DNA of 29,918 bases from XN24 sp047921395 (lineage in GTDB: Bacteria; Pseudomonadota; Gammaproteobacteria; Steroidobacterales; XN24): NCBI GenBank assembly GCA_047921395.1, contig JBLRWH010000028.1, positions 1-29,918 on the forward strand, in the 5' to 3' direction. Shown here one piece after another: positions 14,463 to 23,271 of the stretch. The translations under genes were made by a program, and so were the position numbers. The notes under the pieces were generated by a model that was not told the origin of the DNA, did no database searches, and worked only from the letters and a program-made list of their open reading frames with translations. Position 1 is the first letter of the stretch; each line of letters opens with the position of its first letter.

Positions 14463-16982
14463 ATGGTGGCGACCCTGTTCTGGTTCCTGTTGTTCTTCGG
14501 CGGCGCGGTGACGCTCGCCTACCAGCGCGTCAGCCTGGGGCGCTCCACGGCGATCGCGGGCGGCGCCCTGCTCGCCTGGACGATCCTCGGCAGCGGCGGC
14601 TTTGTCTGGACGCTGCTGCTCTGGGCGCTGTTCGCGGGCCTCGTCGCGCTGAACCTGACGGACCTGCGGCGCGAGCGTGTCACGCGGCCGTTGCTCAAGA
14701 TGTACCGGAAGATGCTGCCGTCGATGTCGCGCACCGAGCGCGAGGCCCTCGAGGCCGGCACGGTCTGGTGGGAGGGCGAGTTGTTTGCCGGCGTGCCGAG
14801 GTGGCAGAAGCTGCTGGGCGCACCCGCGCCCCAGCTGTCCGAGGAGGAACAGGCGTTCCTCGACGGGCCCTGCGAGGAGCTCTGCCGGATAATCGACGAA
14901 TGGGAGGTCACGCACTCCCTCCAGGACCTGTCGCCGGAGACCTGGAAGTACCTGCGCGAGAATGGCTTCTTCGCGATGATCATCCCGAAGCGCTACGGCG
15001 GCCTGGAATTCTCGGCCTACGCCCACAGCCAGGTGCTCACCAAGATCGCGAGCAACAGCGCCACGGCCGCCTCGACCGTCGCCGTGCCGAATTCCCTCGG
15101 GCCCGGCGAGTTGCTGTTGAAATATGGCACCGAGGCGCAGAAGGACCGCTGGCTGCCCGGCCTCGCGGCTGGCAAGGAGATCCCCTGCTTCGGCCTGACC
15201 AGTCCGCGCGCGGGCTCCGACGCCGCCGCCATCCCGGACACCGGCACCGTCTGCAAGCAGACCTTGGACGGCGAGGAAGTCGTCGGCGTCCGGCTGAACT
15301 TCTCCAAGCGCTACATCACCCTGGCGCCGGTCGCGACCGTGGTCGGCGTCGCGTTCCGCCTGTTCGACCCGGAAGGCCTGCTGGGCGGTGAGAAGGACCT
15401 GGGCATCACGCTCGCGCTCGTTCCCGCGGAAACGCCCGGCATCGAGCTCGGCCGGCGCCACATCCCGCTGTCGGTGCCGTTCATGAACGGTCCGATCGAA
15501 GGCAAGGACGCGTTCGTGCCGCTGGACGCGATCATCGGCGGGCCGAAGATGGTCGGCCAGGGCTGGCGCATGCTGATGGAATGCCTCTCCGTCGGGCGCT
15601 GCATCTCGCTGCCCTCGAATGCCAACGGCGGTGCGAAGGCCGGCGTGTTCGCGACCGGCGCCTATGCGCGAATCCGCAAGCAGTTCGGCATGCCGATCGG
15701 CCGCTTCGAGGGCGTGCAGGAAGCGCTCGCGCGGATGGCGGGCTTCGCCTACATCGTCGATGCGGCGCGCAGCGTCACCATCGCGGCGGTGGATGCGGGC
15801 GAGAAGCCGGCCGTGCCCGCGGCGATCCTCAAGTACCACACCACGGAAATGGCCCGCGTCGTCGCCAACGACGCCATGGACATCCATGGCGGCAAGGCCA
15901 TCTGCATGGGTCCGGGAAACTATCTCGGCACCGGCTACAACTCCGTGCCGGTGATGATCACGGTCGAGGGCGCCAATATCCTGACGCGCAGCCTGATGAT
16001 CTTCGGCCAGGGCGCGATCCGCTGCCATCCCTTCGTGCTGAAGGAACTGCATGCGGCCCAGAACCCCGACCACGAGGCCGGCCTGGAGGCCTTCGACCGG
16101 GCGCTGTTCGGTCATATCGGCTACGCGTTTTCGAACGCGGCGCGCGCCTTCGCGCTCGGCTTGACGGCGGCGAAGTGGGCCGATACCCCGACGCGCGGCC
16201 CGACAGCGCGCTACTACCAGCACATCGGCCGCTTCAGCGCAGCCTTCGCGCTGGTTTCGGACACGGCCATGCTGACGCTCGGCGGCGCCCTGAAGAAGAA
16301 GGAAATGCTGTCCGCGCGCCTCGGCGACATGCTGTCCAACCTGTACCTCGCCTCCATGGTGCTGAAGCATTTCGAGAACCAGGGGCGCCGCGAGGTCGAC
16401 CTGCCGCTGGTCGAGTGGAGCTGCCGCTTCCTCCTCTACCGGACGCAGGAACAGCTGCACGGCTTCCTGCGCAACTTCCCGGTGCGCTGGGTCGCGTGGA
16501 TCCTGCGCCTGGTCGTGTTCCCGCGCGGGCGCGGCTTCAGCGCACCCCGCGACGGCCTGTCGCGGCGCATCGTCGAACTGGTCATCAACCCGGGCGAGGC
16601 CCGTGACCGGCTGTGTGACGGCGTGTACCGCACCGTCGAGCCGGGCAACCCGTTCGGCCTGCTGCAGGAAGCCATGGAGCTGTCCATCGAGGTCTCGCCG
16701 CTGGAGAAGAAGCTGCGCAAGGGGATGAAGGAAGGCCGGATTCACGCGCTCGACTTCAGCGGCCAGCTCGAGGAGGGCGTCGCCACGGGCATCATCACGG
16801 CCGAGGAAGCCGACAAGCTCAGGGTCGCCGACGAGAAGGTCATGGCGCTGATCAACGTGGACGATTTCGCCGCCGACGACTTCCTGACGCCCATGCGCAT
16901 CACGAAGGCGACACGCAAGCCGCGGCGTGCGAAGGGCCCCAAGGACAGCGACGTAAAATCTGCCGAGGCGGCCGAGGCCTAG
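14463..16982 (+). CDS. fadE: Acyl-CoA dehydrogenase, FadE type
   Basis: An 839-residue enzyme for the first step of fatty-acid beta-oxidation (acyl-CoA to trans-2-enoyl-CoA, FAD-dependent). Residues 2-64 are hydrophobic and probably form two membrane segments, as in E. coli FadE (814 residues). The ACAD N-terminal and middle domains lie at about 110-400, with FGLTSPRAGSDAA. The C-terminal domain contains DIHGGKAICMGPGNYLG and the FadE-specific VEGANILTRSLMIFGQGAIR and LPLVEWS. The end has INVDDFAADDF, matching E. coli. The ATG at 14463 follows AGAGGTGAG. The gene is alone, with its own promoter. A very long minus-strand frame opposite it is a shadow. Confidence 0.96.
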   Translation: MVATLFWFLLFFGGAVTLAYQRVSLGRSTAIAGGALLAWTILGSGGFVWTLLLWALFAGLVALNLTDLRRERVTRPLLKMYRKMLPSMSRTEREALEAGTVWWEGELFAGVPRWQKLLGAPAPQLSEEEQAFLDGPCEELCRIIDEWEVTHSLQDLSPETWKYLRENGFFAMIIPKRYGGLEFSAYAHSQVLTKIASNSATAASTVAVPNSLGPGELLLKYGTEAQKDRWLPGLAAGKEIPCFGLTSPRAGSDAAAIPDTGTVCKQTLDGEEVVGVRLNFSKRYITLAPVATVVGVAFRLFDPEGLLGGEKDLGITLALVPAETPGIELGRRHIPLSVPFMNGPIEGKDAFVPLDAIIGGPKMVGQGWRMLMECLSVGRCISLPSNANGGAKAGVFATGAYARIRKQFGMPIGRFEGVQEALARMAGFAYIVDAARSVTIAAVDAGEKPAVPAAILKYHTTEMARVVANDAMDIHGGKAICMGPGNYLGTGYNSVPVMITVEGANILTRSLMIFGQGAIRCHPFVLKELHAAQNPDHEAGLEAFDRALFGHIGYAFSNAARAFALGLTAAKWADTPTRGPTARYYQHIGRFSAAFALVSDTAMLTLGGALKKKEMLSARLGDMLSNLYLASMVLKHFENQGRREVDLPLVEWSCRFLLYRTQEQLHGFLRNFPVRWVAWILRLVVFPRGRGFSAPRDGLSRRIVELVINPGEARDRLCDGVYRTVEPGNPFGLLQEAMELSIEVSPLEKKLRKGMKEGRIHALDFSGQLEEGVATGIITAEEADKLRVADEKVMALINVDDFAADDFLTPMRITKATRKPRRAKGPKDSDVKSAEAAEA

Positions 16983-17410
16983 CTCTGCCGCCGCAAACGC
17001 CCGGCACGCGCGACGAGAGCATCACCTACGAGGTAGCGCTGCAGCGCTACCTGGACGAGTTCGCGCCGCGCATGCGCGCGGCAGGGCTCGCGCGGTTCGG
17101 CGGGCGCTACTACGCGTAGCACCTCCTGCTCCTGGTGCATTTCCACTCGTTTTTCTTCTTTACCAACATCCTCCTGGCCCTGGCCTTCTGGGGCGCGGAG
17201 GTCTGGGCGCCCGACCACGCAGCGGTCACCGGGCTGGCCATCGCCGCGTATGTGTATATCCGCATCTACCTGTTCCGGGCCATGCGCGTGGTCTACGGGC
17301 AGGGCTTCTGGGCGACGTCCTTCAAGTACATCCGTCTCGGCCTCGCCTATATGCTCTCCCCGGTCGCGACGTTCATCGGGCTGCTGGTCTACACGGCCGT
17401 CACCCTGTAG
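16982..17410 (+). pseudogene. DUF3667-family membrane protein remnant with in-frame amber codon
   Basis: One reading frame runs from just after fadE to 17410 but is broken by TAG at 17117-17119. Upstream it reads RYLDEFAPRM...FGGRYYA. Downstream it reads HLLLLVHFHSFFFFTN, three hydrophobic segments, and AMRVVYGQGFWATSFKYIRLG. These are the C-terminal half of DUF3667 proteins, in which the equivalent position is usually the E of a Y-x-E-H motif, so GAG to TAG is the simplest change. The N-terminal zinc-ribbon part is absent and no convincing start is seen. A 91-residue product from GTG 17135 is conceivable but would begin inside the conserved motif. I call it a decayed gene. Confidence 0.75.
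17031..17052. repeat. 22-bp perfect palindrome after fadE
   Basis: The halves AGGTAGCGCTG and CAGCGCTACCT are exact complements with no spacer, starting 48 nt after the fadE stop. In RNA this would be a hairpin that could stabilise or end the fadE transcript. No U-tract follows. It lies inside the DUF3667 remnant. Confidence 0.7.
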
Positions 17411-17484
17411 CGGATTGCCCCGACGCGGCTCCCCGGTGCATCATCCGGAACCCTGTAGCGGGAACGCCCGCCTGGACGACAGGT

Positions 17485-19185
17485 ATGTACGCAAGCTTCT
17501 TCGGACTCAACGAGAAACCCTTTTCCATCACGCCGGACCCCAGGTACATGTACCTGAGCCGGCGTCATGCGGAGGCGCTCGCGCACCTGCTGTACGGCAT
17601 TACCGAGAGCGGCGGCTTCATCCAGCTGACGGGCGAGGTCGGCACCGGCAAGACGACCGTCGTGCGCACCTTGCTGGAACAGCTGCCGGCGCATGCGGAG
17701 GTGGCGCTGGTGCTGAACCCGCGGCTCTCGCCCGAGGAGTTCCTGCTCACCATTTGCGATGAGTTGCACATCCAGGTCCCGGACCCGGCCAGCCCCAAGT
17801 CGATCGTCGACGCGCTCAACCAGCACCTGCTGGCGGCGCACGCGGCCGGGCGGCGGGTCGTGCTGATCGTCGACGAGGCCCAGAACCTCTCCGCCGACGT
17901 GCTCGAGCAGATCCGGCTGCTGACCAACCTGGAGACGGCGAAGCAGAAGCTCCTGCAGATCATCCTGATCGGCCAGCCCGAATTGCGCGAGGTGCTGGCA
18001 CGCAGCGATCTCAGGCAACTCGCGCAGCGGATTACCGGCCGCTACCACCTGGAACCGCTGGAACCCGAGGAACTGCGCGCCTACGTGCGGCACCGCCTCG
18101 AGGTCGCGGGCAGCCGAACCGAGATCTTCACGCCTGGCGCCCTGCGCACGCTGCACCAGTGTTCAGGCGGCGTGCCGCGCCTGGTCAACGTCGTTGCCGA
18201 TCGCGCGCTGCTCGGCGCCTGGTCTCGGGAACAACCCGTGGTGTCGGGCCAGATGGCCCGCCAGGCGGCGAACGAAGTCTTCGGCGAACGTATCAGGCGC
18301 CGGGCCAGGCGCGCGCCCGGCGCCACGATCGTCCTGCTCGGCCTGGCAGGTGTCGCCATCGCCATCCTGGCGGGCATCGTCACGACGGTGCTGCGCGAGC
18401 GCATGGAGCCCCCGCCGGTCGCCGCCAGCAACGAGCCGGTCAATCGGGTGGTGCGACAGCCGGCCGCGCCGGCCGTGCAGCCCGCGCCCATCCAACCCGC
18501 GCCCGCCGAGCCCACGCCCGCGGCGCCGGCGTTCCAGGCGACGCCTGCCGCAGCGGCAGCTGAACGGCTTGGCATCCGCCTGGCGACCGGGGAACTCGCA
18601 ACCGGCACCGATGCCGCGTTCGCAGGGCTGTTCGCCCGCTGGGGGCTCGAGTACCGGCCCGAGGTCGGCCCGGCCTGCGACCAGGCTGCGGCGAATGGCC
18701 TGCGCTGCCTGCTCCAGCGCGGCACCTGGGGCGAACTGGCGGCGCTGAACCGGCCGGCGATCCTCGTGCTGAGAGACCGGGATGGCCGCGATCACCAGGC
18801 CGTGCTGAACAGGCTCGGCGAGGATGGCGCCGAATTGCTGGCCGGCGATAGTGTGATCGTCGTGCCGCTCGGCGAAGTGCTGGAACTCTGGTACGGCGAA
18901 TACCTGCTGTTGTGGCGGCCGGAGGCCGGCGACGGCCGTCCGCTGACGCTCAGCAGCGCTGGCACAGACGTGTTGTGGCTGCGTCGCGCCCTGGCCGACC
19001 TGCGCGGGACGCCCGTGCTGCCGGCCAACTCGGACATCTACGATCCCGGGCTCGAATCGGCCGTGCGGGAGTTACAGCGTTCCCGGCGGATCGCGGTGGA
19101 CGGCATCGCCGGGGCGATGACGCTGATCACCGTCAATGATGCGCTGGACCTTGCCGGCCGCCCGCGGCTACGCCAGGACGACTGA
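17485..19185 (+). CDS. gspA: GspA/ExeA-like ATPase of the type II secretion assembly system
   Basis: A 566-residue inner-membrane protein. An AAA+ domain (about 1-265) starts MYASFFGLNEKPFSITPDPR, with Walker A GEVGTGKT (50-57), Walker B VVLIVDEAQ (125-133) and sensor IGQPEL. A single membrane helix (279-303) leads to a Pro/Ala-rich linker (308-350). A periplasmic C39-like non-peptidase domain (about 360-470) and a peptidoglycan-binding domain (about 485-555, WLRRALADL...VDGIAGAMT) follow. GspA/GspB pairs help the outer-membrane secretin pass through peptidoglycan. The ATG at 17485 follows ACAGGT closely. The next gene, one base after its stop, is gspB. No other type II secretion genes lie in the window. 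Confidence 0.92.
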   Translation: MYASFFGLNEKPFSITPDPRYMYLSRRHAEALAHLLYGITESGGFIQLTGEVGTGKTTVVRTLLEQLPAHAEVALVLNPRLSPEEFLLTICDELHIQVPDPASPKSIVDALNQHLLAAHAAGRRVVLIVDEAQNLSADVLEQIRLLTNLETAKQKLLQIILIGQPELREVLARSDLRQLAQRITGRYHLEPLEPEELRAYVRHRLEVAGSRTEIFTPGALRTLHQCSGGVPRLVNVVADRALLGAWSREQPVVSGQMARQAANEVFGERIRRRARRAPGATIVLLGLAGVAIAILAGIVTTVLRERMEPPPVAASNEPVNRVVRQPAAPAVQPAPIQPAPAEPTPAAPAFQATPAAAAAERLGIRLATGELATGTDAAFAGLFARWGLEYRPEVGPACDQAAANGLRCLLQRGTWGELAALNRPAILVLRDRDGRDHQAVLNRLGEDGAELLAGDSVIVVPLGEVLELWYGEYLLLWRPEAGDGRPLTLSSAGTDVLWLRRALADLRGTPVLPANSDIYDPGLESAVRELQRSRRIAVDGIAGAMTLITVNDALDLAGRPRLRQDD

Positions 19186-19186
19186 G

Positions 19187-19900
19187 ATGTCACTCATTCT
19201 CGACGCCCTGCGGAAGTCCGAACACCAGCGCCAGCGCGAGGTCGGCCCCGGGCTCGCGGTGGTGCCGGAGAGCCCGGCGAGTCATCGGCCGGCCACCTGG
19301 ATCCTGGTGCTCGGCGGCCTGCTGGCGTTGAATGTCCTGGTGCTGGCGGCCTTGCTGCTGACCGGCGGCGAGCCCGAACCGGCCGCAGTGACGCCGGCCG
19401 CTTCGGCGCCCGCCGCGCCCGTGCCCGCGCCCGCAGCACAGACGCCGGCCGGCGCGCCGCTTGAGCGGCCCCGTGCCGCGCCGGTCGTCCTGCCGCCGAA
19501 GCCGCCGCGCGACGAGGTCCGGCCCCTGACCACCGAGATTGCAACGCCGACAGCCGCGCCCGCCCCCGGACCTGCGCCGCACACCCGGGCCGGCACGCCG
19601 CCGCCCACGGCAGATTCCCCGCGCGTCCCGGGGCCGGCAGGCACCACGGAGCGCGCCACCGCGGACGCCCGGCTGCCGAGATTCGCCGACCTCGTAGTGC
19701 GCGGCGAAATGAACGTGCCGCACATGCATCTCGATATCCACGTCTTCAGCGAAAATCCGGCCGAGCGCTTCGTGTTCATCAACATGCGCCGCTACGACGA
19801 GGGCCAGTCGACCCAGGAAGGGCCAAGGATCGAACGCATCGCCCGTGACGGCGTCGTCATGGATTACCAGGGACAACGGTTCTTCCTGCCGCGGGACTGA
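19187..19900 (+). CDS. gspB: GspB-like type II secretion assembly protein
   Basis: A 237-residue partner of GspA. It begins MSLILDALRKSEHQRQ, the conserved cytoplasmic start of GspB/ExeB. One membrane helix follows (about 36-59), then a long Pro/Ala-rich periplasmic linker (60-165). The C-terminal T2SSB domain (about 170-237) ends GVVMDYQGQRFFLPRD. The linker length suits spanning the periplasm. The ATG at 19187 comes one base after the gspA stop and has AGGACG upstream. The upstream in-frame start would overlap gspA and is not needed. Confidence 0.92.
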   Translation: MSLILDALRKSEHQRQREVGPGLAVVPESPASHRPATWILVLGGLLALNVLVLAALLLTGGEPEPAAVTPAASAPAAPVPAPAAQTPAGAPLERPRAAPVVLPPKPPRDEVRPLTTEIATPTAAPAPGPAPHTRAGTPPPTADSPRVPGPAGTTERATADARLPRFADLVVRGEMNVPHMHLDIHVFSENPAERFVFINMRRYDEGQSTQEGPRIERIARDGVVMDYQGQRFFLPRD

Positions 19901-19905
19901 ACGGC

Positions 19906-21729
19906 TTGACCGGACCGGCGCCTGGCATCGCGTACCTGGACGGACTGCGGCTCTCGCGCGGCCTGCTCGCGGGTATCGCGCGGGTCGTCGCCGATGCCGA
20001 ACACCTCAACCGGATCAACGTGTTCCCCGTGCCCGACGGCGACACCGGCACCAACCTTGCCGTCATGCTGGGGGCAGTCAGGGCCGCGCTCCTGCGCCAG
20101 CGTGAACGCCATGCGGGCAAGCTGCTTGAAATCGTCGCCGACGCGGCTCTGGACGGCGCGCGCGGCAACTCCGGCGCGATCCTGGCCCAGTTCTTCCATG
20201 GCGTCTGCGATGCCAGCCAGGACCACCCCCTGCTGACCACGGCGAACTTCGTCGCCGCCGTCGAGCGCGGCTCCAGCTACGCCCAGGACGCCCTCACCGA
20301 GCCGCGCGAAGGCACGATCCTGACGGTCATCCGGGACTTCGGCGCGGAGCTCGGCGCGCGGCTGGCCGAGGACGGACAGGACTTTGGCAGCCTGCTGGAG
20401 CGTGGCCTGCAACGCGCCCAGCAGTCGCTGGCCGCCACGACCGCGCAACTGGAAGCGCTGCGCCGGGCCGGGGTCGTGGATGCCGGGGCGCAGGGGTTCG
20501 TCGACCTGCTGCAGGGCATCACCGACTTCGTCCGGCAGGGCTCGCTGCGGGCGGGCGCAGACCTCGACCTGCCGGCAACGCTGGCGTTACCCGAGGCGTT
20601 CTACGGGCTCGACGCCGACGCTTCGGGCCACCGCTGGTGCACGGAATGCCTGGTCAGCGCCGACGCCCTGGACCGGCGGCGGCTGCGCGAGGCGCTCGCG
20701 GGACTCGGCAGCAGCCTGGTGATCGCGGGCGGCAAGCAGCGCGCCCGGGTCCATATTCATGTCGACGATCCCGAGACCGTGTTTCGCGTCGCGGCAGGCT
20801 TCGGCACCGTCGAGGACAGGAAAGCGGACGACATGTACTCGCAGCAGGCCTCCACGCGGGCCGGCGCGCGCAAGGTGGCTGTCGTGACGGACAGCGCGGC
20901 GGATCTGCCCGAAGAGATGCTGACCGCCCTCGACATCCACATGGTGCCGGTGCGCATCCATTTCGGGGCACATAGCTACCTCGACAAGGTCAGCGTGGAT
21001 ACGACCGAGTTCTACCGACTGATGGCCGAGAGCGCGATTCCCCCGACGACCTCGCAGCCGCCGCCTGGCGACTTTCGCCGCCTGTACCAGATTCTCGGCA
21101 GCCATCATCCCGCCATCATCTCGATCCATCTCACGAACTGGGGCAGCGGCACGTTCCAGGCCGCCGCCTCGGCGGCGGAGCGGGCAGGGACTCGCGTGCC
21201 CGTGGTCGCGATCGATTCGCGCAATGCCTCCATCGGCCAGGGACTGGTCGTGCTACGCGCGGCGGAACTGGCCGCCGAGGGACGCGGCATCGAAGAGATC
21301 GCGCTGGCGCTCGATGCCGTGATCGCGGGCACGCGGACCTGGGCGCTGCTGGGCAGCCTCGACCACGCGGTGCGCGGCGGCCGGGTCGCGCCGTCCAAGC
21401 GCCTGCTCGCGCGCCTCCTGCGACTCGAACCGATCCTGGCGACCTTTCCCGACGGCCGCCTGGGCGTTGGCGGCGTCCTGCTCGGGCGCCACGACAAGAT
21501 CCGGCGCTTCGCGCGCTGGGTGGCCCGCCGCGCCGGCGGCGGCCCCGGCTGGCGCCTCGCCGTCGGCCATGCCAACGCACCCGAGGCCGCGGCCCGGCTG
21601 CTCGCCGAATTACAGGCGCTGCTCCCGGGCCTGGAGCAGGCCTTCCTCACCGAGATCGGCACCGCGCTCGGCGCCCACGGCGGGCCGGGCACGCTGGTCG
21701 TCGCGCTGCAACCGGGGGGACACGCCTGA
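19906..21729 (+). CDS. FakA-FakB fusion: DAK2 kinase plus DegV fatty-acid-binding domain
   Basis: A 607-residue protein combining both parts of fatty-acid kinase. Residues 1-205 are the DAK2/FakA kinase domain, with NVFPVPDGDTGTNL (Asp44 and Asp46 bind Mg-nucleotide) and GARGNSGAILAQ. Residues about 225-320 match the FakA middle domain (WCTECLV, RVHIHVDDPE). Residues 323-607 are DegV/FakB, with VAVVTDSAADLP and PTTSQPPPGDF at the fatty-acid carboxylate site. The usual FakA C-terminal domain is missing, as if DegV replaced it. In Firmicutes these are separate proteins that phosphorylate exogenous fatty acids. The start appears to be TTG 19906, five bases after gspB, with only a weak ribosome site. 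The last codons lie inside a long palindrome. Confidence 0.85.
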   Translation: MTGPAPGIAYLDGLRLSRGLLAGIARVVADAEHLNRINVFPVPDGDTGTNLAVMLGAVRAALLRQRERHAGKLLEIVADAALDGARGNSGAILAQFFHGVCDASQDHPLLTTANFVAAVERGSSYAQDALTEPREGTILTVIRDFGAELGARLAEDGQDFGSLLERGLQRAQQSLAATTAQLEALRRAGVVDAGAQGFVDLLQGITDFVRQGSLRAGADLDLPATLALPEAFYGLDADASGHRWCTECLVSADALDRRRLREALAGLGSSLVIAGGKQRARVHIHVDDPETVFRVAAGFGTVEDRKADDMYSQQASTRAGARKVAVVTDSAADLPEEMLTALDIHMVPVRIHFGAHSYLDKVSVDTTEFYRLMAESAIPPTTSQPPPGDFRRLYQILGSHHPAIISIHLTNWGSGTFQAAASAAERAGTRVPVVAIDSRNASIGQGLVVLRAAELAAEGRGIEEIALALDAVIAGTRTWALLGSLDHAVRGGRVAPSKRLLARLLRLEPILATFPDGRLGVGGVLLGRHDKIRRFARWVARRAGGGPGWRLAVGHANAPEAAARLLAELQALLPGLEQAFLTEIGTALGAHGGPGTLVVALQPGGHA

Positions 21730-21797
21730 TTCGGCCTTTTGGTGCCACTGCTCCCTGGGGAGCAATGGCACCAAGGCCCCGAATCAGGCGTGTCCCC
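21716..21797. repeat. 82-bp imperfect palindrome joining two convergent gene ends
   Basis: Two 41-nt arms (21716-21756 and 21757-21797) pair at 35 positions with essentially no loop. Mismatches are at the centre, 21748 and 21735-21738. Each arm carries GGACACGCCTGA, so both flanking genes end Gly-His-Ala-stop within it. It would serve as a bidirectional terminator. Its size suggests a REP/MITE-like element. Confidence 0.85.
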
Positions 21798-22485
21798 GTT
21801 CGACCAGGGAGGGATCCTCGTTGAACGGGCTGTTGACGCGCCGGCTCACGGGCCAGGCCTCGAGCGCCTCCTCGGCCGCGGGCGCGAGCAGCGCCTGCAG
21901 CTCGGCCGTGTCGGTCGCCACCCCGAGCCAGGCCTCGCGCCCCGCCGCGTCGAGTACCACCGGCATGCGGTCGTGCAGCGGGCGCATGAATTCATTCGAC
22001 TGCGTCGTGATGATCGTGCAGCTGGCCACCGGCACGCCGCCCTCCGGCGGATCCCACAACTCCCACAAGCCAGCCATGGCAAGGGGCTCGCCGCTGGCCG
22101 CATGGATGTACCAGGGCTGCTTGCCGGACGCCGTGCGCTGCCATTCGAAAAAACCATCGGCCGGCACCAGGCAGCGACGCTTGCGGAATGCGGCCCGGAA
22201 CGCGGGCTTCTGCGCCACGGTCTCGCCGCGCGCATTGATCATGCGATTGCCGATGGCAAGATCCTTCGCCCAGAACGGGACCAGGCCCCAGCGCGCCAGC
22301 GCCAGCTCACGCACCGGCGGGTGCGCCTCGCCGTCGTCGAGGAACGGTGAAACGCGGATGATCGGCACGTCCTGGGTGGGCGCGATGTTGTAGCGGGGCT
22401 CGATTTCATGGGCATGCACTTCGCTCACCCCGAACAGCCGGGTCACGGCCTCGATGGGGGTGAAGAAGGCGTAGCGGCCGCACAT
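21784..22485 (-). CDS. SRAP-domain protein (YedK/HMCES family)
   Basis: A 233-residue protein that covalently shields abasic sites in single-stranded DNA. Cys2 (MCGRY) forms the thiazolidine link. Asn33 (PRYNIAPTQ), Glu114 (DGFFEW) and His171 (LHDRMPVVL) complete the active site. The start is ATG 22485 because Cys2 must follow the initiator. It lies 1 nt after the yadH stop and may be read with yadGH. The body ends in NSPFNEDPSLVE as usual. The extra RGHA tail is contributed partly by the palindrome. I see no LexA box directly upstream. Confidence 0.95.
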   Translation of the reverse strand: MCGRYAFFTPIEAVTRLFGVSEVHAHEIEPRYNIAPTQDVPIIRVSPFLDDGEAHPPVRELALARWGLVPFWAKDLAIGNRMINARGETVAQKPAFRAAFRKRRCLVPADGFFEWQRTASGKQPWYIHAASGEPLAMAGLWELWDPPEGGVPVASCTIITTQSNEFMRPLHDRMPVVLDAAGREAWLGVATDTAELQALLAPAAEEALEAWPVSRRVNSPFNEDPSLVERGHA

Positions 22486-22486
22486 C

Positions 22487-23260
22487 TCAGTCGCGGATGC
22501 CGATGCCCTTGTTCAGCAGGTACAGCGAGACGCCATACAACAGCGCGATGGCGAGGAAGATGATCGCGTACGCCGTGCCGATCGGGATGTCGGACGTGCC
22601 CAGCACGCCGTAACGGAAGGCATTCACCATGTACAGGATCGGGTTGGCCCTGGAGACCGTCTGCCAGAACTCCGGCAGCAGCGAGATCGAGTAGAACACG
22701 CCGCCAAGGTAGGTCAGCGGCGTGAGCACGAAGGTAGGCACGATGCTGATGTCGTCGAACTTGCGCGCGAACACCGCGTTGATGAAGCCACCGAGCGAGA
22801 ACACCACGGCCGTCAGGATGACGGTGGACAGCACGATCCACGGGTGCTGCATATCCAGTCGCGTGAAAAACAGCGCGACGAGCGTCACGACGCCGCCGAC
22901 CATCAGGCCACGGATCACGCCGCCGGCGATGTGCCCGACCAGGATCAGGTAGTTGGGCATCGGCGACACCAGCATTTCCTCGATGTGGCGGCCGAACTTG
23001 GCGCCGAAGAAGCTGCTCACGACGTTGCCGTACGAATTGGTGATCACCGACAACATGATCAGCCCCGGTGCGATGAACTCCATGTAGCCGTAGCCGTCCA
23101 TCGGCCCGATGCGGCTGCCGATCAGGCTGCCGAAAATGATGAAGTACAGGGTCATGGTGATCGCGGGCGGCAGGATGGTCTGGATCCAGATCCGTACGAT
23201 GCGGTTGTATTCCTTGATGACCAGCGTCGAGAGCGCATGCCATTGGGAGCGTAGATCCAT
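22487..23260 (-). CDS. yadH: ABC-2 permease, YadH-like
   Basis: A 257-residue inner-membrane permease with six predicted helices, the length of E. coli YadH. The ABC-2 motif region is visible in MLVSPMPNYLILVGH (coupling helix) and GVFYSISLLPEFWQTVSRANPILYMVN. It pairs with the ATPase ending 11 nt upstream. The substrate is not known. The family contains polysaccharide and drug exporters. The ribosome site is weak, consistent with coupling. Confidence 0.93.
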   Translation of the reverse strand: MDLRSQWHALSTLVIKEYNRIVRIWIQTILPPAITMTLYFIIFGSLIGSRIGPMDGYGYMEFIAPGLIMLSVITNSYGNVVSSFFGAKFGRHIEEMLVSPMPNYLILVGHIAGGVIRGLMVGGVVTLVALFFTRLDMQHPWIVLSTVILTAVVFSLGGFINAVFARKFDDISIVPTFVLTPLTYLGGVFYSISLLPEFWQTVSRANPILYMVNAFRYGVLGTSDIPIGTAYAIIFLAIALLYGVSLYLLNKGIGIRD

Positions 23261-23271
23261 GGTGCCGCGTC

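Noticed and set aside
13134..16745. Minus-strand open frame of 1203 codons
   Set aside because: It runs antisense through both mdh and fadE and their intergenic region. It has no family motif or ribosome site, while both plus-strand genes are unmistakable.
17117..17119. Programmed amber readthrough in the DUF3667 frame
   Set aside because: No readthrough signal is evident and the N-terminal half and start are missing, so decay is simpler.
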